NCBI RefSeq assembly: GCF_900631945.1
Contig: NZ_UZWE01000028.1
Location: 62,001 to 126,000 of the forward strand
Source of the DNA: Paracoccus haematequi
GTDB lineage: Bacteria > Pseudomonadota > Alphaproteobacteria > Rhodobacterales > Rhodobacteraceae
Reading direction: 5' to 3'
DNA: 64,000 nucleotides
Shown: positions 45,884 to 54,001 of the stretch, piece after piece
How positions within the stretch are numbered: position 1 is the first letter of the stretch
Layout of the letters: each line of letters opens with the position of its first letter
The notes under the pieces: model-generated
What the model saw: the letters and a program-made list of their open reading frames with translations, nothing else
Databases searched by the model: none
Told to the model about the DNA's origin: nothing
Position numbers and translations under genes: made by a program

Positions 45884-46758
45884 CGCTGCTGTCCGTCCGG
45901 AACCTGCGCGTGACCTTTCCGACCCGGCAGGGCACCTTCGAGGCCGTGCGCGGCGTCAGCTTCGACCTGGGCCGGGAACGGCTGGGCGTGGTGGGCGAAT
46001 CGGGGTCGGGCAAGTCGATGACCGGCCGCTCGATCCTGGGCCTGGTCCGCCCGCCGGGCCTCGTCACCGCCGACCGGATGCAGCTTGAAGGCCAGTCCAT
46101 CCTGAACCTGCCCGAACGCAAGATGCGCAAGATCCGGGGCAGGCGGATCAGCATGGTGATGCAGGATCCGAAATTCAGCCTGAACCCGGTGATGTCCATC
46201 GGCGACCAGATCGTCGAGGCCTATCGCCTCCATGCCGGCGGCGCCCGCGCGGCGGCCCGGCAAAAGGCGCTGGACATGCTGGCCGCGGTGCAGATCCGCG
46301 ACCCCGAACGGGTGATGCAGGCCTATCCGCACGAGGTCTCGGGCGGGATGGGCCAGCGGATCATGATCGCGATGATGCTGGCCCCCGATCCGGAAATCCT
46401 GATCGCGGACGAGCCGACCAGTGCGCTGGACGTTTCGGTCAGGACCGAGGTTCTGAACATCATGGACCGCCTGGTCCGCGACCGGGGCATGGGGCTGATC
46501 TTCATCAGCCACGACCTGAACCTGGTCGCGCAATTCTGCGACCGGGTGCTGATCATGTATGCGGGCCGGATCGTCGAAACGCTGGCCGCGCGCGACCTGC
46601 ACCAGGCCCGCCACCCCTATACCCGCGGCCTGCTGAACAGCCTGCCGCGCCTTGACGCGCCGCAGGACCGCCTGCCGGTCCTGCAACGCCAGGACAGCTG
46701 GCGCGACGGCGACCCGATCGCCGAAAGCCTGGAAACCGAATTTCCCGGAGGGCTCTGA
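45880..46758 (+). CDS. Peptide-type ABC transporter ATP-binding protein (DppD-like)
   Basis: A 292-residue ATPase. Walker A is GESGSGKSMTGRS near residue 38, the Q-loop is VMQDPKFSLNPV, the signature is VSGGMGQR (the usual family form is LSGGMRQR), and Walker B is ILIADEPTSALDVSV. The C-terminal oligopeptide-type region contains HPYTRGLLNSLP. The repeated post-stop element lies directly after its TGA, between it and the second ATPase gene. Confidence 0.92.
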   Translation: MTLLSVRNLRVTFPTRQGTFEAVRGVSFDLGRERLGVVGESGSGKSMTGRSILGLVRPPGLVTADRMQLEGQSILNLPERKMRKIRGRRISMVMQDPKFSLNPVMSIGDQIVEAYRLHAGGARAAARQKALDMLAAVQIRDPERVMQAYPHEVSGGMGQRIMIAMMLAPDPEILIADEPTSALDVSVRTEVLNIMDRLVRDRGMGLIFISHDLNLVAQFCDRVLIMYAGRIVETLAARDLHQARHPYTRGLLNSLPRLDAPQDRLPVLQRQDSWRDGDPIAESLETEFPGGL

Positions 46759-46760
46759 TG

Positions 46761-46782
46761 CTTCTTCTTTGCCCAAATACCC
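46761..46782 (+). repeat. Post-stop element copy 2, inside the dpp-like operon
   Basis: CTTCTTTGCCCAAATACCC begins about 5 bases after the TGA of the first ATPase gene and fills most of the gap to the second ATPase. It differs from the other two copies by a C for T in the TCC/CCC part and lacks an obvious following hairpin. Confidence 0.7.
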
Positions 46783-46801
46783 AGCCTCCACGGTCCCGCC
46801 C

Positions 46802-47554
46802 ATGCTGACGGTCGAACACCTGAACGTCTGGTTCGGCCATCCTCCGGCCCGCGTGGATGCCGTGAAGGACGCGGGCTTCACCGTGGCCCCCGGCGAAAGC
46901 TTCGGCCTGGTGGGAGAATCCGGCAGCGGCAAGTCCACGATCCTGCGCGCCATCGCCGGCCTGATCGACACCTGGTCCGGCCGGATCGAGGTCGCGGGCC
47001 AACCCGTCGCCGCCCGCCGCCGCGACCGGGCCTTCTACAAGACCGTGCAGATGGTCTTCCAGGATCCCTATGCCAGTCTGCATCCCCGTCATTCGGTCGA
47101 TGCGGTCCTGTCGGAAGCGCTGCGCCTGCAAGGCATGGACGACATCGACCGCCGGATCGCCCGGCTGCTGGACGACGTGGGCTTGGGGCGCGGCTTCCGC
47201 TTTCGCTATCCCCACCAGCTGTCGGGCGGGCAGCGCCAGCGCGTCGCCATCGCCCGCGCCCTGGCGGCCGAGCCGCGCCTGCTGCTGCTGGACGAACCCA
47301 CAAGCGCGCTGGATGTCAGCGTGCAGGCGGAAATCCTGAACCTGCTGTCGGACCTGCGCGCCGAACATGGGCTGACCTATGTGATGGTCAGCCACGACCT
47401 GGCCGTGGTGGGCCATATGTGCGACCGGCTGGCCGTCATGCAGCAGGGCCGCATCGTCGAGGTAATGACGGTCGAGGATTTGCGCCGGGGGGCCGCGCGG
47501 CAGGATTATACCCGGCAGTTGATCGCCGCCTCGGCCGGGTACCAACGCGCCTGA
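46802..47554 (+). CDS. Peptide-type ABC transporter ATP-binding protein (DppF-like)
   Basis: A 250-residue second ATPase of the transporter. Walker A is GESGSGKSTILRA near residue 37, the Q-loop is MVFQDPYASLHPRH, the signature is LSGGQRQRVAIARAL, and Walker B is LLLLDEPTSALDVS. It ends soon after the H-loop region (MVSHDLAVV), so it lacks the long C-terminal zinc-type extension of many DppF proteins. A 43-base gap holding a repeat separates it from the first ATPase. Confidence 0.92.
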   Translation: MLTVEHLNVWFGHPPARVDAVKDAGFTVAPGESFGLVGESGSGKSTILRAIAGLIDTWSGRIEVAGQPVAARRRDRAFYKTVQMVFQDPYASLHPRHSVDAVLSEALRLQGMDDIDRRIARLLDDVGLGRGFRFRYPHQLSGGQRQRVAIARALAAEPRLLLLDEPTSALDVSVQAEILNLLSDLRAEHGLTYVMVSHDLAVVGHMCDRLAVMQQGRIVEVMTVEDLRRGAARQDYTRQLIAASAGYQRA

Positions 47555-47636
47555 AGGCCCGATACCGGCGGCGGCGCGGCCTTGCGCCTCGGCGCGTGAT
47601 CGCTAACGTGCGCGCGAACGGACGAAAGGATTCCCC

Positions 47637-48695
47637 ATGAAGCGCGTGACACTGGGCGGCAGCGATGTCGAGGTCAGCGAAATCTGCCTTGGCACCATGA
47701 CCTTCGGCAACCAGACGGCCGAGGCGGACGGCCACGCCCAGATCGACCGCGCGCTGGATGCGGGGATCTCCTTCCTCGACACGGCCGAGATGTATCCCGT
47801 GAACCCTGTCCGGCGCGAGACCATCGGCCTGACCGAAACCATCCTCGGCAATTGGCTGGCGCGGCGCGGCAACCGCGACCGGGTGGAAGTCGCCACCAAG
47901 ATCACCGGACCCAGCCAGATGGTGCGCGATGGCGCGCCCTTCGATGGCGCCATCGTCGCGGCGGCCATCGACGCCTCGCTGGAACGGCTGCAAACGGATC
48001 GGATCGACCTCTATCAACTGCACTGGCCGGTGCGGGGCAGCTATGCCTTCCGGCAGAACTGGGGTTATGACCCCTCGAAGCAATCGAAACAGCAGACCCT
48101 GGACCACATGGCCGATGTGCTGGGCGCGCTGTCGGCGGCGCGACAGGCGGGCAAGATCCGGGCGGTGGGCCTGTCGAACGAATCCGCCTGGGGCCTGACC
48201 CGCTGGTGCGACACGGCCGACCGGCTGGGCGCCCCGCGCATGGCCTCGATCCAGAATGAATACTCGCTGCTCTATCGCCTGTACGACACCGATCTGGCCG
48301 AGGTCGCCGTGAACGAGGATGTGACGCTGCTGGCCTATTCCCCGCTGGCCGCCGGGCTGCTGTCGGGCAAGTATTCCGGCGGCGCGATGCCCGACGGCAG
48401 CCGCGCGGCGGTGGACAAGGCGACGGGCGGCCTGGGCAACCTGGGCGGGCGCAAGACCCCGCAGGGGGTGGCCGCGACCGAGGCCTATCACGCCCTTGCC
48501 GCCGAACACGGCTGGGATCCGATCCACATGGCGATCGCCTGGCAGTCCACCCGTCCCTTCAAGGTGGTGCCGATCATCGGCGCCACGCGCATCGACCAGC
48601 TGGACCGCCTGCTGGCGGGCCTGGGCAAGGCGGTGCCCGACGATCTGCGCAAGGCCATCGACCGGCTGCACAAGCAATATCCGCTGCCCTATTGA
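47637..48695 (+). CDS. Aldo/keto reductase, Tas-like
   Basis: A 352-residue NADPH-dependent aldo-keto reductase of the Tas/YajO type. The catalytic Asp and Tyr lie in SFLDTAEMYPVNPV near residue 50, the Lys in VATKITGPSQ, and the His in LYQLHWPVRGSYA. The C-terminal cofactor block is VVPIIGATRIDQLDRLL. AAAGGA precedes the ATG. It is a single gene after the ABC operon, and the substrate carbonyl is unknown. Confidence 0.9.
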   Translation: MKRVTLGGSDVEVSEICLGTMTFGNQTAEADGHAQIDRALDAGISFLDTAEMYPVNPVRRETIGLTETILGNWLARRGNRDRVEVATKITGPSQMVRDGAPFDGAIVAAAIDASLERLQTDRIDLYQLHWPVRGSYAFRQNWGYDPSKQSKQQTLDHMADVLGALSAARQAGKIRAVGLSNESAWGLTRWCDTADRLGAPRMASIQNEYSLLYRLYDTDLAEVAVNEDVTLLAYSPLAAGLLSGKYSGGAMPDGSRAAVDKATGGLGNLGGRKTPQGVAATEAYHALAAEHGWDPIHMAIAWQSTRPFKVVPIIGATRIDQLDRLLAGLGKAVPDDLRKAIDRLHKQYPLPY

Positions 48696-48752
48696 TGAAC
48701 GCCGCGTCCTGCCTATCTATTTGATCCGAAAGCACGGACACGAGGACAGGTC

Positions 48753-49676
48753 ATGGCGGGCGATCCTTATGCAGCCTTGGGACTGACGAAATCGGCCAGC
48801 GACGCCGACATCAAGAAGGCCTATCGCAGGATCGCCAAGGCGGATCATCCCGACCTGAACCCCGATCCCGCGGCGACGGCGCGCTTCAAGGCGGCCTCGG
48901 CCGCCTATGACCTGCTGAAGGATCCCGAACAGCGCCGCCGCTTCGACGCGGGAGAGATCGACGACCAGGGCCAGGAACGCCCGCAGCGCCGCGCCTGGCG
49001 TGACCATGCCGAGGCGGCGGGAAACCCCTATGCCCGCAGCTACGGCTTCGACAGCGACCCCGACCTGTCCGGCGTGTTCTCGGATCTGTTCGGGCGGCGC
49101 GGCGGCTTTCATCGCGGCCACGAGTATGACGATCCGCGCGATTTCCATGTGCGCGGGCAGGATTACCGCTTCTCGCTCCAGGTCGATTTCCTGACCGCCG
49201 CGCGGGGCGGCAAGACCCGCATCACCCTGCCCGAAGGCGGCGATCTGGAGGTCACGATCCCCAGGGGGGTCCGCGACGGCCAGACCATCCGGCTGAAGGG
49301 CAAGGGCGGCCAGGGCCTGGGCCAGGGCGGCGCGGGCGATGCCTATCTGACGATCAGCGTCGCCCCCCATCCCGATTTCCGGCGCGAGGGCGACGACATC
49401 CTGCTGACCCTGCCGATCAGCCTGCCCGAGGCCGTGCTGGGCGGCAAGGTCACCGCCCCCACCATCGACGGTCCGGTGAACCTGACCATCCCCAAGGGGG
49501 CGACCACGGGCCAGAAGCTGCGCCTGCGCGGACGCGGCATCAACGGCGGCGACCAGCATGTGGAACTGAAGGTCGTGATGCCGCCCAAGGTCGACGACGA
49601 CCTGGCCCGGTTCTTCGAGCAGTGGCGCAAGGATCACCCCTATGATCCGCGCGCCGGGATGAAAGCGGAGGGATAA
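48753..49676 (+). CDS. cbpA: CbpA-type DnaJ co-chaperone
   Basis: A 307-residue class II J-protein without zinc fingers. The J domain (residues about 5-70) has the HPD tripeptide in KADHPDLNPDP. A Gly/Asp/Arg linker follows with a nucleoid-type basic region (GRRGGFHRG). Two C-terminal beta domains contain PRGVRDGQTIRLKGKGG and TTGQKLRLRGRGI. The CbpM-like inhibitor gene follows three bases later, as in the E. coli cbpAM operon. It stimulates DnaK ATPase. Confidence 0.9.
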   Translation: MAGDPYAALGLTKSASDADIKKAYRRIAKADHPDLNPDPAATARFKAASAAYDLLKDPEQRRRFDAGEIDDQGQERPQRRAWRDHAEAAGNPYARSYGFDSDPDLSGVFSDLFGRRGGFHRGHEYDDPRDFHVRGQDYRFSLQVDFLTAARGGKTRITLPEGGDLEVTIPRGVRDGQTIRLKGKGGQGLGQGGAGDAYLTISVAPHPDFRREGDDILLTLPISLPEAVLGGKVTAPTIDGPVNLTIPKGATTGQKLRLRGRGINGGDQHVELKVVMPPKVDDDLARFFEQWRKDHPYDPRAGMKAEG

Positions 49677-49679
49677 GCG

Positions 49680-50033
49680 ATGGCCCGTCACTATTCCGAA
49701 GCCGAGGTCGTGGCGATCCTGGACGGCCTGGACCCGGACCGCCTGCGGTCCTTCGTGTCGGCCCATGTGGTGACGCCTGTGGTCACCCCGCAGGGCGCCG
49801 CCTATACGGAAACCGACCTGGCGCGGCTGCAACTGCTGTGCGACCTGTCGGATTTCTACGACCTGCCCTCGGATTCCCTGGGCATGGTGATGTCGCTGAT
49901 CGACCAGCTGAACACCGCGCGCGGCGACATGCGCGCGCTGATCCAGGCCGTCGCCACCGAACCCGACGAGGTGCGGGGACGAATCCAGAAATCGGTCCGG
50001 CGGCTACGGATCGTGACGGTAGACAGGAAATAG
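49680..50033 (+). CDS. cbpM: Chaperone modulator CbpM-like protein
   Basis: A 117-residue mostly helical protein in the position and size of CbpM, which binds the CbpA J domain and inhibits it. The N-terminal region has a MerR-like helix-turn-helix look (YSEAEVVAILDGLDPDRLRSFV; YTETDLARLQLLCDLSDFYD), and the C-terminal region is a helix rich in Arg and Lys. The sequence is only loosely like E. coli CbpM; the call rests on pattern and neighbour. Confidence 0.78.
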   Translation: MARHYSEAEVVAILDGLDPDRLRSFVSAHVVTPVVTPQGAAYTETDLARLQLLCDLSDFYDLPSDSLGMVMSLIDQLNTARGDMRALIQAVATEPDEVRGRIQKSVRRLRIVTVDRK

Positions 50034-50198
50034 GGCGGGATAGCTGTGGTGGGGGCTTCGTGGGCCGGAACAAGCCTGCGGAGGCGGTCGACCGGACCGG
50101 TTGGCGCTTTATCGGATGGCTGCTATGCGGACAAAGCTGCCGGTCGACAGTAAGCTAGCTGCACTTTCTAGGGTCAGTGCAGAGCAGATGAGCAAACC

Positions 50199-51008
50199 AT
50201 GGATTATGATAGCGTCCTCCGTGACATCATCAATTGGGCGAGGTCTGATAGAAACATTCGTTGTGTCGTGCTGACGGGTTCAGCCGCCGCTGCCAGCGAT
50301 CATCCTCTGTCGGATCGCGACATTGAAATACACCTTCGAGATCCCAAGGCTCTCGAACGGGACGATTATTGGTGGAACGCCTTGGGCACCGTCTTGGCAG
50401 TCGAAAAACTAGAAGACGCTGATGGTCAGCCGACGCGCCTAATCTACTACTCTGGTGGCAAGTTGGATTTCACGCTTGTCGACGTGACCGTAGCGAGCGG
50501 TGTCTATGATCGGCCTTTCCGGGTCTTGCTCGATAAGGATGGTGCTGCACAGAAGTTCAGACGTTCCAAGCCTCCGGCCGCGTTGCCGGATCAGGAAACC
50601 TATGATGAGTGTGTGAACTGGGCCAGTGCAGCGGCTCTGATGACCGCTAAGGCGATTGTAAGAAATGAACCGTGGTCCGTGAAAATCCGAGACAGCGATC
50701 TCAAATCGGAACTGTTGCGCATGATCGAATGGGACCATCTCCTCAGATATGGTGGCAGCCGTGACGTTCGCTATCTTGGGACCAGAATGCGGCAATGGAT
50801 GGACACAGAGACGCAGAAACGTCTCGAAGGGTGTTGGGCGACCTTTAGCTTGATCGATAGCGAGCGGGCCTTGATTGCTTCACATCAGCTTTTCCATGAA
50901 TTGGCTGCGAAGGTCGCCATCGCGAGAGGTCTGATTGGCTTTGATCATGAGGCGGTGCGCGCCGAGATGTCTGATATTCTCACAACCGCAGGCCAATTCG
51001 ACGAATGA
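50199..51008 (+). CDS. Streptomycin/aminoglycoside 6-adenylyltransferase-like nucleotidyltransferase
   Basis: A 269-residue protein of the ANT(6)/AadK family. The nucleotidyltransferase motif is VLTGSAAAASDHPLSDRDIEIHL near residue 25, with the G-S and D-x-D metal residues, and the later acidic strand is KLDFTLVDV near residue 93. The C-terminal half carries the family helical region with RMIEWDHL. Its codons and flanks are visibly AT-richer than the neighbours, so it was probably acquired. Whether it modifies an aminoglycoside or another substrate cannot be told. The 165-base gap ahead (50034-50198) is also AT-richer and holds no recognised site. Confidence 0.8.
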   Translation: MDYDSVLRDIINWARSDRNIRCVVLTGSAAAASDHPLSDRDIEIHLRDPKALERDDYWWNALGTVLAVEKLEDADGQPTRLIYYSGGKLDFTLVDVTVASGVYDRPFRVLLDKDGAAQKFRRSKPPAALPDQETYDECVNWASAAALMTAKAIVRNEPWSVKIRDSDLKSELLRMIEWDHLLRYGGSRDVRYLGTRMRQWMDTETQKRLEGCWATFSLIDSERALIASHQLFHELAAKVAIARGLIGFDHEAVRAEMSDILTTAGQFDE

Positions 51009-51105
51009 CGGCAATTGGCTCAACCTGCTTTTGCCGGGTTTCAGCGCAGCCTTGGTTTTGTCTCTCCGTTCCCGGTTGATCCCGGTCTGTCGGCAAGACT
51101 CCCCA

Positions 51106-51144
51106 CCCCAAGCGTTTCTCCAACCCAGCTTTCAACGCCTGGGG
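51106..51144 (+). terminator. Hairpin after the adenylyltransferase-like gene
   Basis: CCCCAAGCGTT (51106-51116) and AACGCCTGGGG (51134-51144) pair over 11 positions with one mismatch or wobble. No T-run follows. The hairpin lies in the 195-base gap between the adenylyltransferase-like gene and the MATE gene, which otherwise shows nothing clear. Confidence 0.45.
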
Positions 51145-51203
51145 TAAACTGCCCTGCCGACTTGCAGATTGTGAAACCCCAAGCCTCGCGCTAAGCCAGC
51201 CGC

Positions 51204-52574
51204 ATGGCCCGCTATCTTCCCCATATCACTGCCACCCTGGCCTTGGGCCTGCCGTTGATCGGCAGCCATCTGGCGCGCATGGGCATCCATGTCAGCGACA
51301 CGGTGATGCTGGGCTGGTACGGGGTCGAGGCGCTGGCGGCCTTGGTCATCGCCACGTCGATGATCCACATCCTGTATTTCCTGGGCATGGGCTATGGCAC
51401 CGGCGTCATGGGCCTGATCGCGACCGCTGTCGCGCGGGGCGACGAAACGGATGTGCGCCGCGCCGCCCGCATGGCGCTATGGCTGTCGGCGATCCATTCG
51501 ATCCTGTGCCTGCCGCTGTTCTGGTTCTCCGGCCCGATTCTTCTGGCCTTGGGGCAGACCGAAACCGTGGCCGCGCTGGCGCAGGATTTCCTGCGCATCG
51601 CCGGCTGGGGCCTGCTGCCGATGCTGTGCGCGCTGGCGCTGAATTCCTATCTGGCGGCGCTGGAGCGGGCGCAGGTGGTGATGTGGGTGACGCTCGCAGG
51701 GCTGCCGGTGAACATCGCGCTGATCTGGCTGCTGACCTTCGGCAACATGGGCTTTCCCGAACTGGGCGTGCGCGGCGCTGCCATCTCCAGCGTGATCGTC
51801 CAGACCATGCAGCTTGCGGTCCTGGCGCTTTATGCCCATTGGCTGCCCGCCACGCGCAAGTATCATCTGTTCCAGCGGTTCTGGAAACCCGACTGGGCTG
51901 CCCTGCGCCAGGTGTTCCGCCTGGGCTGGCCCATCGGCCTGACCCTGGTGGCCGAGGGCGGGCTGTTCGTCGGATCGAACATCATGATGGGCTGGATCGG
52001 CACGCAGGAACTGGCCGCGCATGGGATCGCGCTGCAAATCACCTCGATCACCTTCATGGTGCATCTGGGCCTGTCGAACGCCGCCACGGTCCGGGTGGGC
52101 CAGGCCAAGGGGCGCGGCGACGCCGCCTGGATGCGCGACGCGGCGATCACGGTGATCGGCATGTCTCTGGCCTTCGCGGCCCTGGCCATCGCCGTCTACC
52201 TGCTGGCGGGCGAGGGGCTGGTGCGCCTGTATCTTGACCCCGCCGATCCGCGCGGGCCCGCCATCGTGGCGCTTGGCGCGGGGCTGCTGGTCTATGCCGC
52301 GCTGTTCCAGCTGACCGACGCCTTCCAGGTGATTGCCCTGGGCTTCCTGCGCGGCGTCCATGACACCCGCGTGCCGATGTGGATCGCCGGGTTCAGCTAT
52401 TGGGTGGTGGGCATGCCGGTGGCCTGGGGGCTGGCCTTCCCGCTGGGTTTCGGGCCCGCCGGTCTGTGGCTGGGCCTTTGCGTCGGGCTGACAGTGGCGG
52501 CCGTGCTGCTGATGGCGCGGTTCTGGCGCGGCCATGCGCGGGGGGTCTGGACCCGTCCGGCCGCGGCGGTCTAA
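51204..52574 (+). CDS. MATE family efflux transporter (NorM-like)
   Basis: A 456-residue multidrug/cation antiporter with about 12 helices. Family features are LIGSHLARMGIHVSDTVMLGWYG at the N-terminus, AALERAQVVMW near residue 150, the second-half repeat LVAEGGLFVGSNIMMGWIG, and LGFLRGVHDTRVPMW near residue 380. It probably exports cationic compounds using Na+ or H+. The gene lies between the acquired adenylyltransferase-like gene and the RAM-domain/aminotransferase pair that follows 29 bases later on the same strand. Confidence 0.93.
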   Translation: MARYLPHITATLALGLPLIGSHLARMGIHVSDTVMLGWYGVEALAALVIATSMIHILYFLGMGYGTGVMGLIATAVARGDETDVRRAARMALWLSAIHSILCLPLFWFSGPILLALGQTETVAALAQDFLRIAGWGLLPMLCALALNSYLAALERAQVVMWVTLAGLPVNIALIWLLTFGNMGFPELGVRGAAISSVIVQTMQLAVLALYAHWLPATRKYHLFQRFWKPDWAALRQVFRLGWPIGLTLVAEGGLFVGSNIMMGWIGTQELAAHGIALQITSITFMVHLGLSNAATVRVGQAKGRGDAAWMRDAAITVIGMSLAFAALAIAVYLLAGEGLVRLYLDPADPRGPAIVALGAGLLVYAALFQLTDAFQVIALGFLRGVHDTRVPMWIAGFSYWVVGMPVAWGLAFPLGFGPAGLWLGLCVGLTVAAVLLMARFWRGHARGVWTRPAAAV

Positions 52575-52603
52575 CGTGGCGCCGACCGGCAAAGGAGGCC
52601 AAT

Positions 52604-52840
52604 ATGCGACCCGTCTTCGTTCAGTTCCGCTGCGAGCCTGGCAAGACCTATCAGGTCGCCGAGGCCATCTATGACCGTGAAGTCGTCAGCGAACTTTATT
52701 CGACCTCGGGCGATTACGACCTGATCGCCAAGGTCTATATCCCCGAGGACGAGGATGTCGGCCGCTTCCTGTCCGAAAAGCTGTTCGACATTCCCCATAT
52801 CAGCCGCACGCTGACCACCATGACCTTCCGCGCCTTCTGA
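52604..52840 (+). CDS. Stand-alone RAM domain protein (AsnC/Lrp ligand-binding domain only)
   Basis: A 78-residue protein that consists only of the Lrp/AsnC C-terminal RAM domain. It has FVQFRCEPGKTYQVAEAIY at the start, TSGDYDLIAKVYIP in the ligand-loop position, and the final ISRTLTTMTFRAF strand. The DNA-binding half is absent, as in other small stand-alone RAM proteins, so it may bind an amino acid and oligomerise with a full-length regulator. AAAGGAGG precedes the ATG. Its stop shares one base with the aminotransferase start (TGATG). Confidence 0.88.
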   Translation: MRPVFVQFRCEPGKTYQVAEAIYDREVVSELYSTSGDYDLIAKVYIPEDEDVGRFLSEKLFDIPHISRTLTTMTFRAF

Positions 52841-53934
52841 TGGTCCGCCTTGCCCCGATCCCGGCGGGCCTGCCCGCGACCGTCCCCTTTGTCGGACCCG
52901 AAACGCTGGAGCGTCAGTCGGGCCGCCCCTTCGCCGCGCGGCTTGGCGCCAATGAAAACGGTTTCGGTCCCAGCCCCCGCGCGGTGTCCGCGATGCAGGC
53001 GGCTGTGGCAGAGGTCTGGAAATACGCCGATCCGACCAGCTTCGACCTGACGGCGGCGCTGGCCGCCCATCACGGCGTCCGGCCCGAAAACATCATGGTG
53101 GGCGAAGGCATCGACGGGCTGCTGGGGCTTCTGGTGCGCCTGACGGTCGCGCCCGGCGATGTGGTGGTAACCTCGGATGGGGCCTATCCCACCTTCAACT
53201 TCCATGTCGCGGGCTTCGGCGGGGTTCTGGACAAGGTGCCTTATCGCGACGATGCCGAGGATCCGCAGGCTCTGGCCGAACGCGCCCGGCAGACCGGGGC
53301 GCGGCTGATCTATCTGGCCAATCCCGACAACCCGATGGGAAGCTGGCAGGACGGCGCGGCGATTGCTGCGATGGTGGATGCCCTGCCGCCCGGCAGCCTG
53401 CTGGTCCTGGACGAGGCCTATGCCGAATTCGCCCCCGCAGAGGCGATCCCGGCCATCTCTGCCGACGATCCGCGCGTCATTCGGATGCGCACCTTTTCCA
53501 AGGCCTATGGCATGGCGGGCGCGCGGGTAGGCTATGCCATCGGCCATCCCGACCTGATCGCCGCCTTCGACCGGGTGCGCAACCATTTCGGCATGAACCG
53601 CATCGGCCAGATCGGCGCACTTGCCGCCTTGCAGGACCAGGACTGGCTGGCCCAAGGGGTCGCGCAGGTCGCCGCCGCCCGCGACCGCATCGCAGCGATC
53701 GGCGCCCGGAACCAATTGACCGCGCTGCCCTCGGCCACCAATTTCGTGGCGCTCGACACGCATCGCGACGGCGCCTTCGCCCGCCGCCTGGTCGATGCCC
53801 TGGCCGGTCAGGGCGTCTTTGTCCGTATGCCCGGCGTCGCGCCCCTGAACCGCTGCATCCGCATCAGTTGCGGCCCGGATGCCGAGCTTGACATCCTGGA
53901 ACAGGCCCTGCCGCGCGCGCTCGCCACGCTCTAG
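52840..53934 (+). CDS. hisC: PLP-dependent aminotransferase, histidinol-phosphate aminotransferase-like
   Basis: A 364-residue class I/II aminotransferase of the HisC branch. The N-terminal LGANENGFGPSPRA block is the HisC-type substrate region. YLANPDNPMGSWQ and LVLDEAYAEF carry the cofactor Asn and Asp-x-x-Tyr, and the PLP lysine is in RMRTFSKAYGMAGARVGYAIG near residue 215. The Arg of RISCGPDAEL binds carboxylate. It could transaminate histidinol phosphate or an aromatic amino acid; no other histidine gene is nearby, so the name is tentative. It is translationally coupled to the RAM-domain gene. Confidence 0.85.
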   Translation: MVRLAPIPAGLPATVPFVGPETLERQSGRPFAARLGANENGFGPSPRAVSAMQAAVAEVWKYADPTSFDLTAALAAHHGVRPENIMVGEGIDGLLGLLVRLTVAPGDVVVTSDGAYPTFNFHVAGFGGVLDKVPYRDDAEDPQALAERARQTGARLIYLANPDNPMGSWQDGAAIAAMVDALPPGSLLVLDEAYAEFAPAEAIPAISADDPRVIRMRTFSKAYGMAGARVGYAIGHPDLIAAFDRVRNHFGMNRIGQIGALAALQDQDWLAQGVAQVAAARDRIAAIGARNQLTALPSATNFVALDTHRDGAFARRLVDALAGQGVFVRMPGVAPLNRCIRISCGPDAELDILEQALPRALATL

Positions 53935-53959
53935 GCTTCTTCTTTGTCCAAACACCCCC
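53935..53959 (+). repeat. Post-stop element copy 3, after the hisC-like gene
   Basis: CTTCTTTGTCCAAACACCCC begins four bases after the TAG of the aminotransferase gene, in the sense orientation. It is followed by GCCGGAGGCG, a short GC-rich inverted segment. It differs by one base (ACACC for ATACC) from the accD copy. Confidence 0.7.
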
Positions 53960-54001
53960 GCCGGAGGCGCCTGCCTTCCCGGCAAGCGCCGCCGCCGACC
54001 A

